27,024 bases of DNA, from positions 1 to 27,024 of the forward strand of contig CAKTBC010000014.1 in NCBI GenBank assembly GCA_934533005.1, written 5' to 3'. Shown piece by piece: positions 14,619 to 22,659 of this stretch. Position 1 is the stretch's first letter, and each line of letters opens with the position of its first letter. The translations under genes were made by a program, and so were the position numbers. This DNA is from an uncultured Oscillospiraceae bacterium (GTDB lineage: Bacteria; Bacillota; Clostridia; Oscillospirales; Oscillospiraceae). A model generated the notes under the pieces. The model ran no database searches. It had not been told where the DNA came from and was given only the letters and a program-made list of their open reading frames with translations.

Positions 14619-14664
14619 TTGACTTATATTTTATATTCGTGTACCATTCAACTTCCGAACGGTA
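14619..14664 (+). promoter_or_regulatory. Promoter of the UvrA-like gene with a TetR-1-like site
   Basis: TTGACT (14619-14624), 17-bp spacer, TACCAT (14642-14647). CCGAACGGT (14655-14663), just after the predicted start point, equals the core of the right operator arm at 5152-5169. It is flanked by CAAC and GTTG, giving a rough dyad. The -10 is weak, so the promoter call is moderate. Confidence 0.5.
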
Positions 14665-14706
14665 GGTTGTTAATTGTTTGTGTATTTCCGAAGGAGGTTT
14701 GCATTT

Positions 14707-16953
14707 ATGGAGCAAAGCGATATCATCATCCGCGGTCTGCGGCAGAACAATCTCAAAAATGTCTCGCTGGATATTCCGAAGGGGAAAATCGTAGTTTTTA
14801 CCGGCGTGTCCGGGTCAGGCAAGTCCAGCATCGTGTTTGATACCATCGCCGCGGAGAGCCAGCGGCAGATGAACGAGACCTACGCCGCCTTCATCCGCGG
14901 CAGACTTCCCAAGTACGAAAAGCCGAAGGTCGAGCGCATTGAAAATCTCTCCCCCTCCGTGATCGTCGATCAGTCGCGTCTCGGCGGGAACGCCCGCTCG
15001 ACTGTCGGCACGATCAGCGATATGTACGCCGCGCTGCGGCTTCTGTACTCGCGCATCGGCGAGCCGTATGTCGGAACAGCCTCCTGCTTCTCGTTCAACG
15101 ACCCGAACGGCATGTGCCCGGAGTGCTCCGGGATCGGCAGGGTGATGACGGTCGATGTGGAGGGGCGCATTGACCCAGAAAAGACGTGGAACGAAGGCAT
15201 GGCCGATCTCCCCGCCTTCCATCTAGGCAACTGGTACTGGAAACAGTATGCCGCCTCCGGTCTCTTCCCGCTCGACAGGAAGTGGAAGGACTTTTCCGAA
15301 CAGGAGCGGAATCGCGTGCTTTACGGCGCGGACACCAGGGACGGCAAACGGCTGGATAAGCGTGTGGATGGTATTTCGCACTATCTTCACCGGATACTCA
15401 TAAACCGCGACACCTCCGCGATGAAGGCGGCATTCGTCCGGCGGTTCATGGGTCTTGTTTCGGAAGCGCCCTGCCCGGTCTGCCGCGGACGTCGGCTGAA
15501 CGAGAAGGCGCTCGCGTGCAAGGTTGCGGGATACTCCATCGACGAGATGTGTGCCATGGAGTTTACGGAGCTCATCGAAGTCCTCCGCTCGATCACCGAT
15601 CCGCGCGCCGCATCGATCACAGCGACGCTCACGGCGTCTTTACAGCGCATGATCGACATTGGGCTGCCGTACCTTTCGATGGACCGCGAATCGTCCACGC
15701 TCTCCGGCGGCGAGGCACAGAGGCTCAAGCTCGTGCGGTATATGGGCAGCAGTCTCACGGGCATGACGTACATTTTCGATGAGCCGAGCACCGGTATGCA
15801 CCCGCGGGACGTATACCGCATGACGCGCCTTTTGCAGAGTCTGCGCGACCGCGGCAACACCGTGCTCGTCGTGGAGCACGACCGCAACGTGATCTCCATC
15901 GCCGACGAGGTCATCGACGTCGGCCCCGGCGCCGGAACACACGGCGGGCAGATCCTTTTTCAGGGGAGCTATGAGGCGCTTTTGTCCTCCGGCACGAAAA
16001 CCGGCGAGGCAATGAAGCACATTGAGCCGCTCAAGGCGCACCCTCGCGCGCCGAAGGAGTTTCTGCCGATCCGCGGCGCGTGCATCCACAACCTGAAAAA
16101 CGTGGATGTGGATATCCCGCTCAATGTTCTCACCGTTGTGACCGGCGTGGCGGGCTCCGGCAAGAGCTCGCTCATCCGCGATGTGTTCGCAAAGGAGTAC
16201 GCCGACCGCGTCGTGCTCGCCGACCAGTCGCCCGTGACCGCCACGGGACGCTCCACGAGCGCAACGTTCCTCGGCTTCTTTGACGAGATCCGCCGCGTGA
16301 TGGCCGAGGCCAACGGCGTGGACGCCGCGCTCTTCTCCTTCAACAGCCGCGGCGCGTGCCCGGTCTGCGGCGGGCGCGGACAGATCGTCACGGAACTCGT
16401 GTTTATGGACCCTGTTACCAGTGTGTGCGAGACGTGCGGGGGGCAGCGCTACAGCGACGAGGCACTATCCTACCGCTACAAGGGAAAGAACATTGTGGAT
16501 ATTCTCTCGCTCTCCGCGGCGGAGGCCTACGAGTTCTTCGCCGGCAATCGAAAGCTGCGCCGCGCGCTCGGCGCGATGCTGGAGGTGGGCCTTCCCTATC
16601 TCTCGCTCGGCCAGCCGCTCTCCACGCTCTCCGGGGGTGAGCGGCAGCGCATAAAGCTCGCCAAAGATCTCGATAAGCGCGGCAGTATTTACGTGCTCGA
16701 TGAGCCGACGACCGGGCTGCACGCCGCAGACATCCAAAAGATCATGGCTCTGCTCGATTCTCTCGTGGAACGCGGGAACACGGTGATTGTCATTGAGCAC
16801 AATCTCGACGTGATGAAGCAGGCGGACTACATCATTGACGTCGGCCCCGACGGCGGCACCGCGGGCGGCGAGATCGTCTTTACCGGCACGCCGCGGGAAA
16901 TGGCCGAGAGCGCAAAGACGATCACGGCAGACTATCTCCGCAAATCCCTGTAA
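14707..16953 (+). CDS. UvrA-like ABC-type ATPase (short UvrA paralogue)
   Basis: A 748-residue tandem ABC protein of the UvrA family. Site 1 has Walker A GVSGSGKS (33-40) and signature LSGGEAQR, with Walker B YIFDEPSTGMHP. Site 2 has GVAGSGKSS, LSGGERQR and VLDEPTTGLH. Zinc-binding pairs are seen as CPECSG, CPVCRGRR, and CPVCGGRG with CETCGG. Genuine UvrA is about 940 residues; this shorter form lacks the inserted domains and fits the class II paralogues found near drug-resistance genes (DrrC-like). A role in removing drugs or lesions from DNA is inferred. AAGGAGG lies upstream of the ATG. A TetR-1-like site in the promoter suggests stress-dependent expression. Confidence 0.88.
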   Translation: MEQSDIIIRGLRQNNLKNVSLDIPKGKIVVFTGVSGSGKSSIVFDTIAAESQRQMNETYAAFIRGRLPKYEKPKVERIENLSPSVIVDQSRLGGNARSTVGTISDMYAALRLLYSRIGEPYVGTASCFSFNDPNGMCPECSGIGRVMTVDVEGRIDPEKTWNEGMADLPAFHLGNWYWKQYAASGLFPLDRKWKDFSEQERNRVLYGADTRDGKRLDKRVDGISHYLHRILINRDTSAMKAAFVRRFMGLVSEAPCPVCRGRRLNEKALACKVAGYSIDEMCAMEFTELIEVLRSITDPRAASITATLTASLQRMIDIGLPYLSMDRESSTLSGGEAQRLKLVRYMGSSLTGMTYIFDEPSTGMHPRDVYRMTRLLQSLRDRGNTVLVVEHDRNVISIADEVIDVGPGAGTHGGQILFQGSYEALLSSGTKTGEAMKHIEPLKAHPRAPKEFLPIRGACIHNLKNVDVDIPLNVLTVVTGVAGSGKSSLIRDVFAKEYADRVVLADQSPVTATGRSTSATFLGFFDEIRRVMAEANGVDAALFSFNSRGACPVCGGRGQIVTELVFMDPVTSVCETCGGQRYSDEALSYRYKGKNIVDILSLSAAEAYEFFAGNRKLRRALGAMLEVGLPYLSLGQPLSTLSGGERQRIKLAKDLDKRGSIYVLDEPTTGLHAADIQKIMALLDSLVERGNTVIVIEHNLDVMKQADYIIDVGPDGGTAGGEIVFTGTPREMAESAKTITADYLRKSL

Positions 16954-16963
16954 ACGCAGAAAA

Positions 16964-17001
16964 TCCCGCTCCGGCGCGCCATTTGGCGTGCCGGAGCGGG
17001 A
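16964..17001. terminator. Bidirectional terminator between convergent genes
   Basis: TCCCGCTCCGGCGCGCC (16964-16980) pairs with GGCGTGCCGGAGCGGGA (16985-17001) with one G-U pair and a 4-nt loop. On the minus strand it is followed directly by TTTT; on the plus strand a T-rich stretch comes a few bases later. It serves both the UvrA-like gene and the minus-strand GNAT gene. Confidence 0.85.
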
Positions 17002-17019
17002 AATCTCTGTTTTGTTTCT

Positions 17020-17550
17020 TTATAGCGTGATCCAGTAGCGTTCGAGATTTTCGTCCTCGTCCGGCTCGTGCTCGGTGCTCTCGTATACGCCGCCCGCATG
17101 CAGTATTGTCCGGCGGCTCGCCTCGTTCGTATCGAGACAGGTAATGAGCACCTTTCGGAGTCCCATCGAGCGGCAGTAATTCAGCCCCTGCACGAGCATC
17201 CACGAGGCATACCCCTTCCGGCGCTCGTCCGGGCGCACCGAATAGCCGATATGGCCGCCAAAGTGGAGCAGATAGTCGTTGAGCGCGAGACGAACCTGCA
17301 GCATGCCGACAATGCGGCCATCGGATACACGCTCGCAGACGAACTGCGTACTCTGCACCTTCCCTTCCGGGACGGTAGCGGGGTCGGCATACTGCGCGTT
17401 GATAGCCAGCCATTCCATCGGATCAGCCGTGCGGCGCATGGGGCCGGTGCCGTCCATGGAGCTTCCGGCATCGAGAAACGCCTGCCGGTAGGATGTATAC
17501 TCCGCGGCGTCCTTCGCCGTCGGGAGCCGGAATTTCAGTTCCTCGTTCAT
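17020..17550 (-). CDS. GNAT family N-acetyltransferase
   Basis: A 176-residue acetyltransferase of the GNAT fold, using acetyl-CoA. The CoA-binding motif A is clear: GHIGYSVRPDERRKGYASWML (about 99-119) with the R/Q-x-x-G-x-G/A pattern as RRKGYA. LNYCRSMGLRKVLITCLDTNEASRRTILHAGG is the typical C-terminal part. The substrate cannot be read from sequence. AGAGGAAGG lies upstream. Its ATG overlaps the stop of the alpha/beta hydrolase (ATGA), so both come from the promoter at about 18550. Confidence 0.9.
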   Translation of the reverse strand: MNEELKFRLPTAKDAAEYTSYRQAFLDAGSSMDGTGPMRRTADPMEWLAINAQYADPATVPEGKVQSTQFVCERVSDGRIVGMLQVRLALNDYLLHFGGHIGYSVRPDERRKGYASWMLVQGLNYCRSMGLRKVLITCLDTNEASRRTILHAGGVYESTEHEPDEDENLERYWITL

Positions 17551-18506
17551 GTTTCCTTCCTCTTTTCCGCAAATATTGTCCGCGTGGCGAACGCCTTTAC
17601 CAGCGCTTCGTACCGCGGCATGTCCACAAGGCAGCTCAGCCCGTGGCCCGCGCCGGGAAATGTATGGAACTCGATCTTCTCCGGATTGGCCGCGGCGATG
17701 GCGCGGGACATATCACAGGGCACAAACCGGTCGTCCTCGCCATGGATGAGCAGGATCGGTACCTTTGCGTCCTTCACGGAGGAAAGCGCGTCCGCCTGTG
17801 AGAGATCGGCATGGCCAAAAAGCTTTGCGCTCAGCCGAACAAAGGGATAAAGCCACGTCATGGGAATGACTGAATCCCGTCCGACAGAGCAGATGATGTC
17901 CTTCGCGCTCGTATACGGGCAATCGGCCACGATACCGCGCACATTCTCCGGCAGGTCGAGCGCCGAGGCCATGAGCACCGTTGCCGCGCCCATGGAAATG
18001 CCGCCGAGCAAAATGGGGATATCGCCGAACCGATCGGCCGCCCAGCGCGTCCAGAGTAAGACGTCGTACTTCTCCATCGCGCCGAAGGTGATCGTGTGTC
18101 CGGCACTGCCGCATTGGCCGCGCTCCTCGATGAGCAGCAGCGCGCAGCCCATGGAGCGGTAAAGCTCCGCCCCGGCGCTGAAATCGCGCGAGGGCGTGCC
18201 GCGGTAGCCGTGGCACGCGATCACGAGCGGCGCGCCCGGCTTGGCCGGATAGTACCGCCCCGTGAGGCGCAGCCCATCGGCAGAATTGATGTATACGCGC
18301 TCATACGGCAGCGCGTTGAGCGCGTCGATGGCGCGGGTGATCTCGTCCCGGTAGACCTGCATCTGCGCATTGGTCGATATGTGATAATCGTCGTTCTGCG
18401 CGTCGCGGGGCGAATAAAACGCATAGCGGTACAGCCCGTACAACCCGCCGAGCGCAGCAAGCGCCGAGGCGGACGCGGCGCAGAGCGCGCCTTTTCGTTG
18501 GATCAT
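17547..18506 (-). CDS. Membrane-anchored alpha/beta hydrolase
   Basis: A 319-residue serine hydrolase. An N-terminal hydrophobic stretch (ALCAASASALAALGGLYGLY) could be a signal anchor. The catalytic serine sits in GGISMGAA, the oxyanion region in ACHGYRGTP, the acid in LLIHGEDDRFVP and the histidine in GAGHGLS. The pattern fits esterase/peptidase-like alpha/beta hydrolases of Firmicutes; substrate unknown. I place the start at 18506 because an upstream in-frame start would lie before or inside the -10 box TATAAT (18529-18534), and AGAAGGG precedes the chosen ATG. It overlaps the GNAT gene by 4 nt. Confidence 0.85.
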   Translation of the reverse strand: MIQRKGALCAASASALAALGGLYGLYRYAFYSPRDAQNDDYHISTNAQMQVYRDEITRAIDALNALPYERVYINSADGLRLTGRYYPAKPGAPLVIACHGYRGTPSRDFSAGAELYRSMGCALLLIEERGQCGSAGHTITFGAMEKYDVLLWTRWAADRFGDIPILLGGISMGAATVLMASALDLPENVRGIVADCPYTSAKDIICSVGRDSVIPMTWLYPFVRLSAKLFGHADLSQADALSSVKDAKVPILLIHGEDDRFVPCDMSRAIAAANPEKIEFHTFPGAGHGLSCLVDMPRYEALVKAFATRTIFAEKRKET

Positions 18507-18528
18507 GGTCAGCCCTTCTTTCCTGTGC

Positions 18529-18556
18529 ATTATACCACAATTCCCCCACAGAGCAA
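18529..18556 (-). promoter_or_regulatory. Promoter of the hydrolase-GNAT operon
   Basis: On the minus strand TTGCTC (18551-18556) and TATAAT (18529-18534) are 16 bp apart. The -10 is perfect; the -35 is partial. It diverges from the TetR-3 promoter about 30 bp to the right. Confidence 0.55.
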
Positions 18557-18580
18557 TTGACATTTTCGTCCGCGCTGTTA

Positions 18581-18645
18581 TTGACGTTCTCGCTTCATTG
18601 CGTTATAATCGTTGCGTAACATAAGTTACATAACGATTATAATGC
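18581..18645 (+). promoter_or_regulatory. Promoter/operator of TetR-3 with 21-bp arms
   Basis: TTGACG (18581-18586), 17-bp spacer and a perfect TATAAT (18604-18609). Arms of 21 nt at 18600-18620 and 18625-18645 match at 18 of 21 positions around a 4-bp centre (cores TTATAATCGTT and AACGATTATAA). The left arm contains the -10, so binding would block transcription. The TetR gene starts 16 nt after the right arm. Confidence 0.8.
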
Positions 18646-18660
18646 AAAGGATGACCGACT

Positions 18661-19308
18661 ATGCCGCCGAAAGCCAAATTTACCCGTCAGGAGATCGTCG
18701 ACGCCGCCGTGGATATTGCCCGGCGCGCCCCGCTTGAGGCCGTCACCGCACAGGAGCTTGCGAGCGTTCTCGGCACCTCCACGCGGCCGGTGTTCACGTA
18801 TTTCCGCACGCTGGAGGAGGTTCGCACCGCCGTGGTGGAGGAGGCCGGGCGCATTTATGGGCGCTATGTGGAGCGCGGACTCTCGATGAATCCGCCGTTC
18901 AAGGGCTATGGCATGGAGACCATCCGCTTTGCGCGCGAGGAGCCGAATCTTTTCCGGCTGCTGTTTCTGCGCCGGAGAGCCGCTGCCGAATTCCCGCCGA
19001 CGGAAAACCACAACGCCGACATCCGCCGCGCCATCCGGGAGACTTTTTCGCTCACCGATGCTGAGGCCGACGAGCTGCACCGCCATCTCGGAATCTATGT
19101 TCACGGACTATGCACGCTGATTATCACAGGCGTGAGCGACGTGCCGGACGAAGAGGCCGCCCGCCTGCTCGGCGAGGTATGCCGGGCGCTGCTCATTGCG
19201 CAGCGCGTGCCGCGCAATAACCGGACCGCCATCGTGCCGGGCAAGAATGTAGACGCCGGGGCGCTCGGCGGGTATATTGCCGCGCCGGATAATAAACAAA
19301 GAAATTAA
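18661..19308 (+). CDS. TetR/AcrR family repressor (TetR-3)
   Basis: This 215-residue repressor has an N-terminal helix-turn-helix: TRQEIVDAAVDIARRAPLEAVTAQELASVLGTSTRPVFTYF (about 8-48). The recognition helix ends PVFTYF, a known variant of LYxHF. The remaining residues form the ligand domain; the ligand is unknown. It is the first gene behind a 21-bp inverted repeat overlapping its promoter, so autorepression is very likely. An ABC-2 transporter pair follows (23 nt, then overlap) and should be controlled with it. Confidence 0.92.
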   Translation: MPPKAKFTRQEIVDAAVDIARRAPLEAVTAQELASVLGTSTRPVFTYFRTLEEVRTAVVEEAGRIYGRYVERGLSMNPPFKGYGMETIRFAREEPNLFRLLFLRRRAAAEFPPTENHNADIRRAIRETFSLTDAEADELHRHLGIYVHGLCTLIITGVSDVPDEEAARLLGEVCRALLIAQRVPRNNRTAIVPGKNVDAGALGGYIAAPDNKQRN

Positions 19309-19331
19309 GAAATGAGAACAGGAGAATTGTC

Positions 19332-20045
19332 ATGCTGAAAATCGAACATCTTACCAAGGCCTTCGGCGACAAGCTCGCCGTGGACGATCTTTCCCTGCAC
19401 ATCGCCCCGGGCGAAATTTACGGCTTCATCGGCCACAACGGCGCGGGCAAAACCACAACGCTCCGCTCCGTTGCCGGGATCCAGCAGTTCGACAAGGGCG
19501 AGATTTTCATCGCCGGGCATTCCGTGCGCGCTGAGCCGCTCGAGTGCAAACGCGCTCTTGCCTACATTCCCGATAACCCCGATCTTTACGACTTCATGAG
19601 CGGCATCAAGTATCTGAACTTCATCGCCGACATTTTCGGTGTGGGCGCAGACGAGCGCGCCGAGCGCATCCGCCGCTGGGCGGGCGAATTTGAGCTGACG
19701 GACGATCTTGCGCAGCCCATCGCCGCTTACTCCCACGGCATGAAGCAGAAGCTCGCGATCATCTCCGCCTGGCTGCACGAGCCGAAGCTCATTCTCATGG
19801 ACGAACCGTTCGTCGGTCTTGACCCGAAGGCCGCACACATTCTCAAGGGCATGATGCGCGAGCATTGCGACAACGGCGGCGCGATCTTCTTCTCCACGCA
19901 CGTGCTGGAGGTCGCCGAAAAGCTCTGCGATAAGGTCGCCATCATCCGCCGCGGCAAGCTTGTCCGCTCCGGCACGATGGACGAGGTGCGCGGCGACGAT
20001 TCGCTGGAGGAAGTGTTCCTCGAGCTCGAGGAGGACGCGAAATGA
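19332..20045 (+). CDS. ABC transporter ATPase of the TetR-3 operon
   Basis: A 237-residue ATPase starting MLKIEHLTKAFGDKLAVDDL. Walker A is GHNGAGKTT, the Q-loop region follows, the signature is the degenerate SHGMKQKL that is common in this YthP/EcsA-like class, Walker B is LILMDEPFVGLD and the switch is FFSTHVLEVAEKL. AGGAGAA precedes the ATG. It overlaps the permease start by 4 nt, so the products form one complex at the membrane. Export of a drug or peptide is inferred from the TetR context. Confidence 0.92.
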   Translation: MLKIEHLTKAFGDKLAVDDLSLHIAPGEIYGFIGHNGAGKTTTLRSVAGIQQFDKGEIFIAGHSVRAEPLECKRALAYIPDNPDLYDFMSGIKYLNFIADIFGVGADERAERIRRWAGEFELTDDLAQPIAAYSHGMKQKLAIISAWLHEPKLILMDEPFVGLDPKAAHILKGMMREHCDNGGAIFFSTHVLEVAEKLCDKVAIIRRGKLVRSGTMDEVRGDDSLEEVFLELEEDAK

Positions 20046-21637
20046 CAAAGATTCTCCTCCGCAAGCAGCTCGCCGAGATCTTCCGCACGTATCTGTACGA
20101 CGCGAAGAAGAACAAGGCGCGCTCCAAAGGCAAGGTCATCACCTATTTTGTTCTCTTCGCGCTCCTCATGGTCGGGCTTCTCGGCGGCATGTTCACCTTT
20201 GTGGCGTTTATGCTGCGCAGCACGGTCGCAGCCGGATACGGCTGGTTTTACTATCTCATCTTCGCGCTCGCGGCCGTCTGCATCGGCGCGTTCGGCAGCG
20301 TGTTCAACACGTTCTCCGGGCTGTATCTGAGCCGCGATAACGATTTGCTGCTCTCCATGCCCATCCCGGTGCACTCGATCATGGCGTCCCGGCTGCTCAC
20401 CGTGTTCCTCATGGGGCTCATGTATTCCGGCGTTGTTTCGATCCCGGCGGCGGTCGTATATCTCGCCACGGCAGGCTTTTCGCTGAGCGCCCTTCTCGGC
20501 GCGGTGATGTTTGTGGCGCTTATCGCAGTGTTCGTGCTCGTGCTCTCGTGCCTGCTTGGCTACGGCGTGGCACGGCTTTCGCTCAAGCTCAAGAACAAGA
20601 GCTTTATGACGGTCATTTTCGCGCTGCTCTTCATCGCCATTTACTACTTTGCCTATTTCAAGGCGGGCAGCTTCATCGGCGAGATCGTGGCGAACATTGC
20701 GCTCTACGGCGAGGATCTCCACGCCTCGGCTCCGGTCGTTTTCGGCATCGGGCGTGCGTTTGAAGGCGATCTTCTCCCGCTTTTGCTCGTGACGCTCGCC
20801 GTGGCGGCGCTCTTCGCGCTCACGTGGTACATTCTCTCGCGCAGCTTTCTGAAAATTGCCACCGCGACCGGCAAAACCGAGCGGAAGGTTTACCGCGAAA
20901 CGCGCGCGAAGAGAAAGAGCGTCTTTTCCGCCATGCTCGGCAAAGAGTTTGGCCGCTTCACCGGCAGCGCAAACTATATGCTCAACTGCGGTCTGGGTAC
21001 ACTTTTGCTCTTCGTCTCCGGGGTTCTGCTCCTCATCCGCGGCGGCGCGTTCGCCGGAGTTCTTGAGAACATATTCGAAGCGGATGGGGCCGTGCCGGTG
21101 CTGCTCACCGCGGCGGTATGCCTTGTCTGCTCGATGAACGATATGGCCGTGCCGAGCGTGTCGCTCGAGGGCAAAACGCTCTGGATCTCCCGTTCGCTGC
21201 CGGTCGATGCGTGGACGGCGCTTCGCGCCAAATGCAGCGTGCAGCTTCTGCTCACGGCGCCGGTCGCGGTCTTTGCCGCGGTGTGCGCGGCCATCGCCAT
21301 GCGCACGGCGCTTATCACCGGACTTCTTATGGCGCTCTGCTGCGCGGCGTTTGTGTTTTTCTCGGCGTACTTCGCGCTGTATATCGGTCTGCACAACGTG
21401 AATCTCGTCTGGACGAACGAGATCAGCGTCATCAAGCAGGGCTCGCAGGTGCTTATCGCGCTGCTCGCCGGATGGGCTGCGCCGGTGATCCTCGCTCTGC
21501 CGTACATGCTCGTGCTGCACGGCAAGCTCTCTGGCGAGGCATATCTCGCGCTGCTCACGCTCGTGCTCGCGCTCGCCGCGGCACTCTTCCGCCGCTGGCT
21601 GCGCACCAAGGGCGCGGAGCGGTTTGAAAATCTCTAA
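20042..21637 (+). CDS. Large ABC-2 type permease of the TetR-3 operon
   Basis: A 531-residue membrane protein with about twelve hydrophobic segments, for example VITYFVLFALLMVGLLGGMFTF near the N-terminus and LLLFVSGVLLLIRGGAFAGV in the middle. The central cytosolic region contains KTERKVYRETRAKRKSVFSA. It resembles the large permeases paired with EcsA/YthP-like ATPases in Clostridia, about twice the size of simple ABC-2 permeases, so one chain may replace a dimer. Its ATG overlaps the ATPase stop. A long perfect palindrome at 21651 follows and probably ends the transcript. Substrate unknown. Confidence 0.88.
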   Translation: MTKILLRKQLAEIFRTYLYDAKKNKARSKGKVITYFVLFALLMVGLLGGMFTFVAFMLRSTVAAGYGWFYYLIFALAAVCIGAFGSVFNTFSGLYLSRDNDLLLSMPIPVHSIMASRLLTVFLMGLMYSGVVSIPAAVVYLATAGFSLSALLGAVMFVALIAVFVLVLSCLLGYGVARLSLKLKNKSFMTVIFALLFIAIYYFAYFKAGSFIGEIVANIALYGEDLHASAPVVFGIGRAFEGDLLPLLLVTLAVAALFALTWYILSRSFLKIATATGKTERKVYRETRAKRKSVFSAMLGKEFGRFTGSANYMLNCGLGTLLLFVSGVLLLIRGGAFAGVLENIFEADGAVPVLLTAAVCLVCSMNDMAVPSVSLEGKTLWISRSLPVDAWTALRAKCSVQLLLTAPVAVFAAVCAAIAMRTALITGLLMALCCAAFVFFSAYFALYIGLHNVNLVWTNEISVIKQGSQVLIALLAGWAAPVILALPYMLVLHGKLSGEAYLALLTLVLALAAALFRRWLRTKGAERFENL

Positions 21638-21650
21638 TCCCTGCATACGA

Positions 21651-21682
21651 AACGCCCGCTGACGCATGCGTCAGCGGGCGTT
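21651..21682. terminator. 32-bp perfect palindrome after the permease
   Basis: AACGCCCGCTGACGCA (21651-21666) is directly followed by its exact reverse complement (21667-21682) without a spacer. It lies 13 nt after the permease stop. In RNA the central bases form the loop, giving a strong stem with a TTCTC tail. It should terminate the TetR-3 operon; T content is modest. Confidence 0.7.
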
Positions 21683-21704
21683 CTCTGTTCCATAAATCCA
21701 GGGT

Positions 21705-21823
21705 TCTCTCCCTCCGTCAAAACCTCCGGTTTTGCCACCTTCCTCGTCAGCGGGAAGCTTTTTTCATTGGCTCCCTCTGACGAGGGAGCTGGCAGCGGCC
21801 ATAGCCGCTGCCTGAGGGAGAGA
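21705..21823. repeat. MITE-like hairpin repeat, copy 2 (inverted relative to copy 1)
   Basis: A 119-bp element starting TCTCTCCCTCCGTCAAAACC and ending CTGAGGGAGAGA, thus with inverted-repeat ends. In reverse complement it matches copy 1 at 14389: same ends, CAGCGGC/GCCGCTG hairpin, CTCCCTC/GAGGGAG hairpin and the CAAAACCGGAGGTTTTG block. It ends 5 nt before the stop of the minus-strand EFR1 gene, so it lies in the 3' flanks of two convergent genes. The gap 21638-21828 holds only this repeat and the palindrome at 21651. Confidence 0.75.
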
Positions 21824-21828
21824 TAATA

Positions 21829-22581
21829 TTAAAGCTTCACCGGGCAGCGGTAGCGCGGCTTGCCGAGGCTCTTTTTGCCGTATTCGATCGCCTCCGCGGG
21901 GCAATGGGTGATGCACGCCATGCAATGGGTGCAGTCATCCTCCCACACCGGGCGGCCATCGTGCAGCGTAATGGCGCGCGTCGGGCAGAGCTTCGCGCAC
22001 AGGCCGCAGCCGATGCAGTCCGCGCTCACAGTGAACTGCTTGGCATGGACAAAAAGCGGATAGAACGTTTTGTTCACGATTCCGCTCTTGATCTTATCGG
22101 CAGCACCAACCTTTGCCGCCGGGAACGGCTTTCTCTCGCGGATAAGCTGCGCCAGACGGTCGAGCACGGGGTCTGCCGCGGCGACGATCTTGCGCGCCTC
22201 AGCCTCGTCCGGTGCATCAAACATCGCGATGTAGTTTTCCGGCATGATGACCTGGGCGCAGCCGCGGTATGTGAGATTTTTCTCCGCGCAGAGCTCGGCA
22301 GCATACTTCCCCGCGTCGCCGATCTCGCCGCCGCAGGTCATAACGAAATAGATCTCTTTGCTGCCGCGCAGGAGCGTTGTGCGCAGATGGTCGCGCACAA
22401 TGTGCGGGATCTGCCAGGCGTACGTCGGCGTACATACGATCCACGGCGTCTCGGATTCGAGCGGCGACGTGACGCCGGAGCGGATGCGCTCCATGAGCGG
22501 CATGGCTTCCTCGCCAAGCGCGGCGGCGAGCTTCTTTGCGGCGTATTCGCTGTTTCCTGTACCGGTAAAATAAAGGATCAT
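21829..22581 (-). CDS. EFR1-type flavodoxin-ferredoxin fusion
   Basis: A 250-residue electron-transfer protein. The N-terminus MILYFTGTGNSEYAAKKLA is a flavodoxin-like FMN loop; TPTYAWQIPHIV and FVMTCGGEIGDAGKYA continue that fold. The C-terminus carries two 4Fe-4S motifs, CIGCGLCAKLCP and CTHCMACITHCP, of the bacterial ferredoxin type. This domain pair is that of EFR1-family proteins, abundant in anaerobic gut Clostridia, with unknown partner. It has its own promoter at 22629-22657 and a 5' leader hairpin. It is cytoplasmic. Confidence 0.9.
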   Translation of the reverse strand: MILYFTGTGNSEYAAKKLAAALGEEAMPLMERIRSGVTSPLESETPWIVCTPTYAWQIPHIVRDHLRTTLLRGSKEIYFVMTCGGEIGDAGKYAAELCAEKNLTYRGCAQVIMPENYIAMFDAPDEAEARKIVAAADPVLDRLAQLIRERKPFPAAKVGAADKIKSGIVNKTFYPLFVHAKQFTVSADCIGCGLCAKLCPTRAITLHDGRPVWEDDCTHCMACITHCPAEAIEYGKKSLGKPRYRCPVKL

Positions 22582-22597
22582 AGCGTCATTCCCCTTT

Positions 22598-22657
22598 CTC
22601 CGGCCAAAACCGGAGGCATTCTTACCTTAGTATAGCACGTACGGCGGCGCGCGGCAA
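22598..22657 (-). promoter_or_regulatory. Promoter and leader hairpin of the EFR1 gene
   Basis: On the minus strand TTGCCG (22652-22657), 17-bp spacer, TATACT (22629-22634). The short leader then forms CTCCGG/CCGGAG (22598-22615) immediately before the ribosome binding site AAAGGGG. The hairpin could affect translation or protect the RNA. Confidence 0.65.
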
Positions 22658-22659
22658 GG

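Noticed and set aside
14447..14665. Short plus-strand frame inside the hairpin repeat (72 codons).
   Set aside because: It runs through the MITE-like repeat and a terminator, is Gly-rich from low-complexity sequence, and has no ribosome binding site.
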